Below, piece after piece: positions 60,733 to 62,000 of a stretch of DNA of 62,000 bases. Position 1 is the first letter of the stretch. Every line of letters starts with the position of its first letter. Source of the stretch: Phoronis australis. Lineage: Eukaryota > Phoronida > Phoronidae. The position numbers were made by a program, and so were the translations under genes. The notes under the pieces were generated by a model. It did no database searches. It worked only from the letters and a program-made list of their open reading frames with translations, and was not told the origin of the DNA. The DNA lies in contig NMRA01000785.1 in NCBI GenBank assembly GCA_002633005.1, positions 1 through 62,000 on the forward strand, in the 5' to 3' direction.

Positions 60733-61136
60733 AGTAAGTAAGTAAGTAAGTAAGTAATTTTTATTATAGTGACATGTGTTCAAATGAATTTAAACAATGA
60801 ATACGTTACAAAGACTAGGAACACCCAGCCCTCCACCGGGCTTATAAGTCACTTTAGATACATGATACAAAAAAGAAAAGACAAGTGTACACGCAATGCA
60901 AGAGGACCAGAAAGAGAAGGCCGAGATAAAAGTGATCATAAATAAATATAATTTTCCTTAATTCAAAAATATTTTTGATGAAAACTGAAGTTTATCTAAT
61001 AACATATTTTTGCATGATTGTAATTAATTTACTTTCACAGCTTTCTGCACGGAATCGTGGATACTTAATCTCAACTTGACAGTAAAAGGTGTTTCTGGCA
61101 TCTAAGAAAAACGGACACTCAAACAGAAAATGTAGT
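60733..61136 (-). mobile_element. LINE 3' end, minus strand, cut by the gap
   Basis: The minus strand encodes a LINE ORF2 C-terminus (FLFECPFFLDARNTFYCQVE, then KYPRFRAESCESKLITI, stop), a 3' UTR and a (CTTA)n tail, seen on the plus strand as agtaagtaagtaag at 60733-60757. Tetranucleotide tails of this kind mark the 3' ends of some LINE families. Confidence 0.75.
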
Positions 61137-61476
61137 TNNNNNNNNNNNNNNNNNNNNNNNNNNNNNNNNNNNNNNNNNNNNNNNNNNNNNNNNNNNNNNN
61201 NNNNNNNNNNNNNNNNNNNNNNNNNNNNNNNNNNNNNNNNNNNNNNNNNNNNNNNNNNNNNNNNNNNNNNNNNNNNNNNNNNNNNNNNNNNNNNNNNNNN
61301 NNNNNNNNNNNNNNNNNNNNNNNNNNNNNNNNNNNNNNNNNNNNNNNNNNNNNNNNNNNNNNNNNNNNNNNNNNNNNNNNNNNNNNNNNNNNNNNNNNNN
61401 NNNNNNNNNNNNNNNNNNNNNNNNNNNNNNNNNNNNNNNNNNNNNNNNNNNNNNNNNNNNNNNNNNNNNNNNNNNN
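61137..61476. other. Sequence gap (340 n)
   Basis: Run of undetermined bases flanked by duplicate sequences. The ORFs reported across it are meaningless. Confidence 1.
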
Positions 61477-62000
61477 AATATGCTACTCACAGTTTTTCAA
61501 AACTAGGCGATTTTTCTAACTGCAATGGCACGGAGTCTTGGATCTGAACCGGCAGATTCTGAGGTGCGAAAACCGGTCGAGTTGCTCAATCTCGACCGGT
61601 TATGGTGACAATATAGGATTCTTTTAACACATTATTACAAACATTTGAAGCCTTGTAGTAAGTAAGTAAGTAAGTAAGTAATTTTTATTATAGTGACATG
61701 TGTTCAAATGAATTTAAACAATGAATACGTTACAAACACTAGGAACACCCAGCCCTCCACGGGACTTATAAGTCACTTTAGATACATGGTACAAAAAAGA
61801 AAAGACAAGTGTACGCGCATTGCAAGAGGACCAGAAAGAGAAGGCCGAGATAAAAGTGATCATAAATAAATATAATTTTTCCTTACTTCAAAAATATTTT
61901 TGATGAAAACTGAAGTTTTTCTAATAACATATTTTTGCATGATTGTAATTAATTTACTTTCACAGCTTTCTGCGCGGAATCGTGGATACAGCTGTACTTA
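61477..62000. repeat. Duplicated block, copy right of the gap
   Basis: Second copy of 60548-61136 with the same hairpin (61571-61601), the tetranucleotide tail (61657-61681) and the LINE 3' end on the minus strand, running off the window. Confidence 0.95.

Larger units (their letters stand above)
60548..61136. repeat. Duplicated block, copy left of the gap
   Basis: Starts aatatgctactcaca and matches 61477-62000 with few differences up to the gap. It contains the hairpin at 60642-60672 (aaccggtcgag / ctcgaccggtt, perfect 11-bp stem, 9-base loop) and the LINE fragment below. Confidence 0.95.

Noticed and set aside
61089-61547. ORFs across the gap
   Set aside because: Consist mostly of undetermined residues.

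Overview
The window is animal genomic DNA: genes are split by GT/AG introns, most of the sequence is non-coding, and LINE, LTR, DNA-transposon and MITE relics are everywhere. The decayed protein families (THAP, C2H2, an intronless YqaJ-type nuclease gene) and the very common palindrome TACATGTA suggest an invertebrate deuterostome, most likely a lancelet (Branchiostoma). That identification is inference; no sequence search was possible.

Left part (1-23.7 kb). The window opens inside the pol gene of a Ty3/gypsy retrotransposon, broken by one in-frame stop, and continues to its 229-bp 3' LTR. Next come a possible small two-exon gene, a tRNA-like repeat, a possible piggyBac fragment, a P2X7-tail-like fragment, a lone signal-peptide exon, two decayed THAP domains in opposite orientations, and a C2H2 zinc-finger pseudogene split by a 5'-truncated LINE with an 11-bp target-site duplication. 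From 21.5 to 18.3 kb on the minus strand lies a long intronless decayed gene with a YqaJ-like nuclease domain followed by conserved-looking domains of unknown function. A second 5'-truncated LINE (21.5-23.7 kb) abuts its 5' end.

Middle (23.8-37 kb). The one clearly intact gene is a complete five-coding-exon zinc transporter, SLC39A7 (ZIP7/KE4/Catsup type, 509 aa), on the plus strand. Its first exon and upstream region are present twice in tandem with exactly one 'n' between the copies. The same pattern recurs at 39.1-40.3 kb and, with a longer gap, at 60.5-62 kb. These look like alternative haplotypes placed side by side by the assembler. Intron 4 is largely a degenerate tandem array of about 430-bp units, some with CTCF-like cores.

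Right part (37-62 kb). This is mostly gene-poor: MITE copies, a minus-strand exon for an unrecognised 87-aa protein, three CTCF-like motifs (54.9-56.8 kb), a strand-asymmetric 37-bp minisatellite, and minus-strand LINE 3' ends flanking the sequence gap.

Apart from the transporter, little in the window looks functional. Its interest lies in the nested decay of transposase-like and nuclease genes and in the assembly duplications that alter the transporter's gene model.
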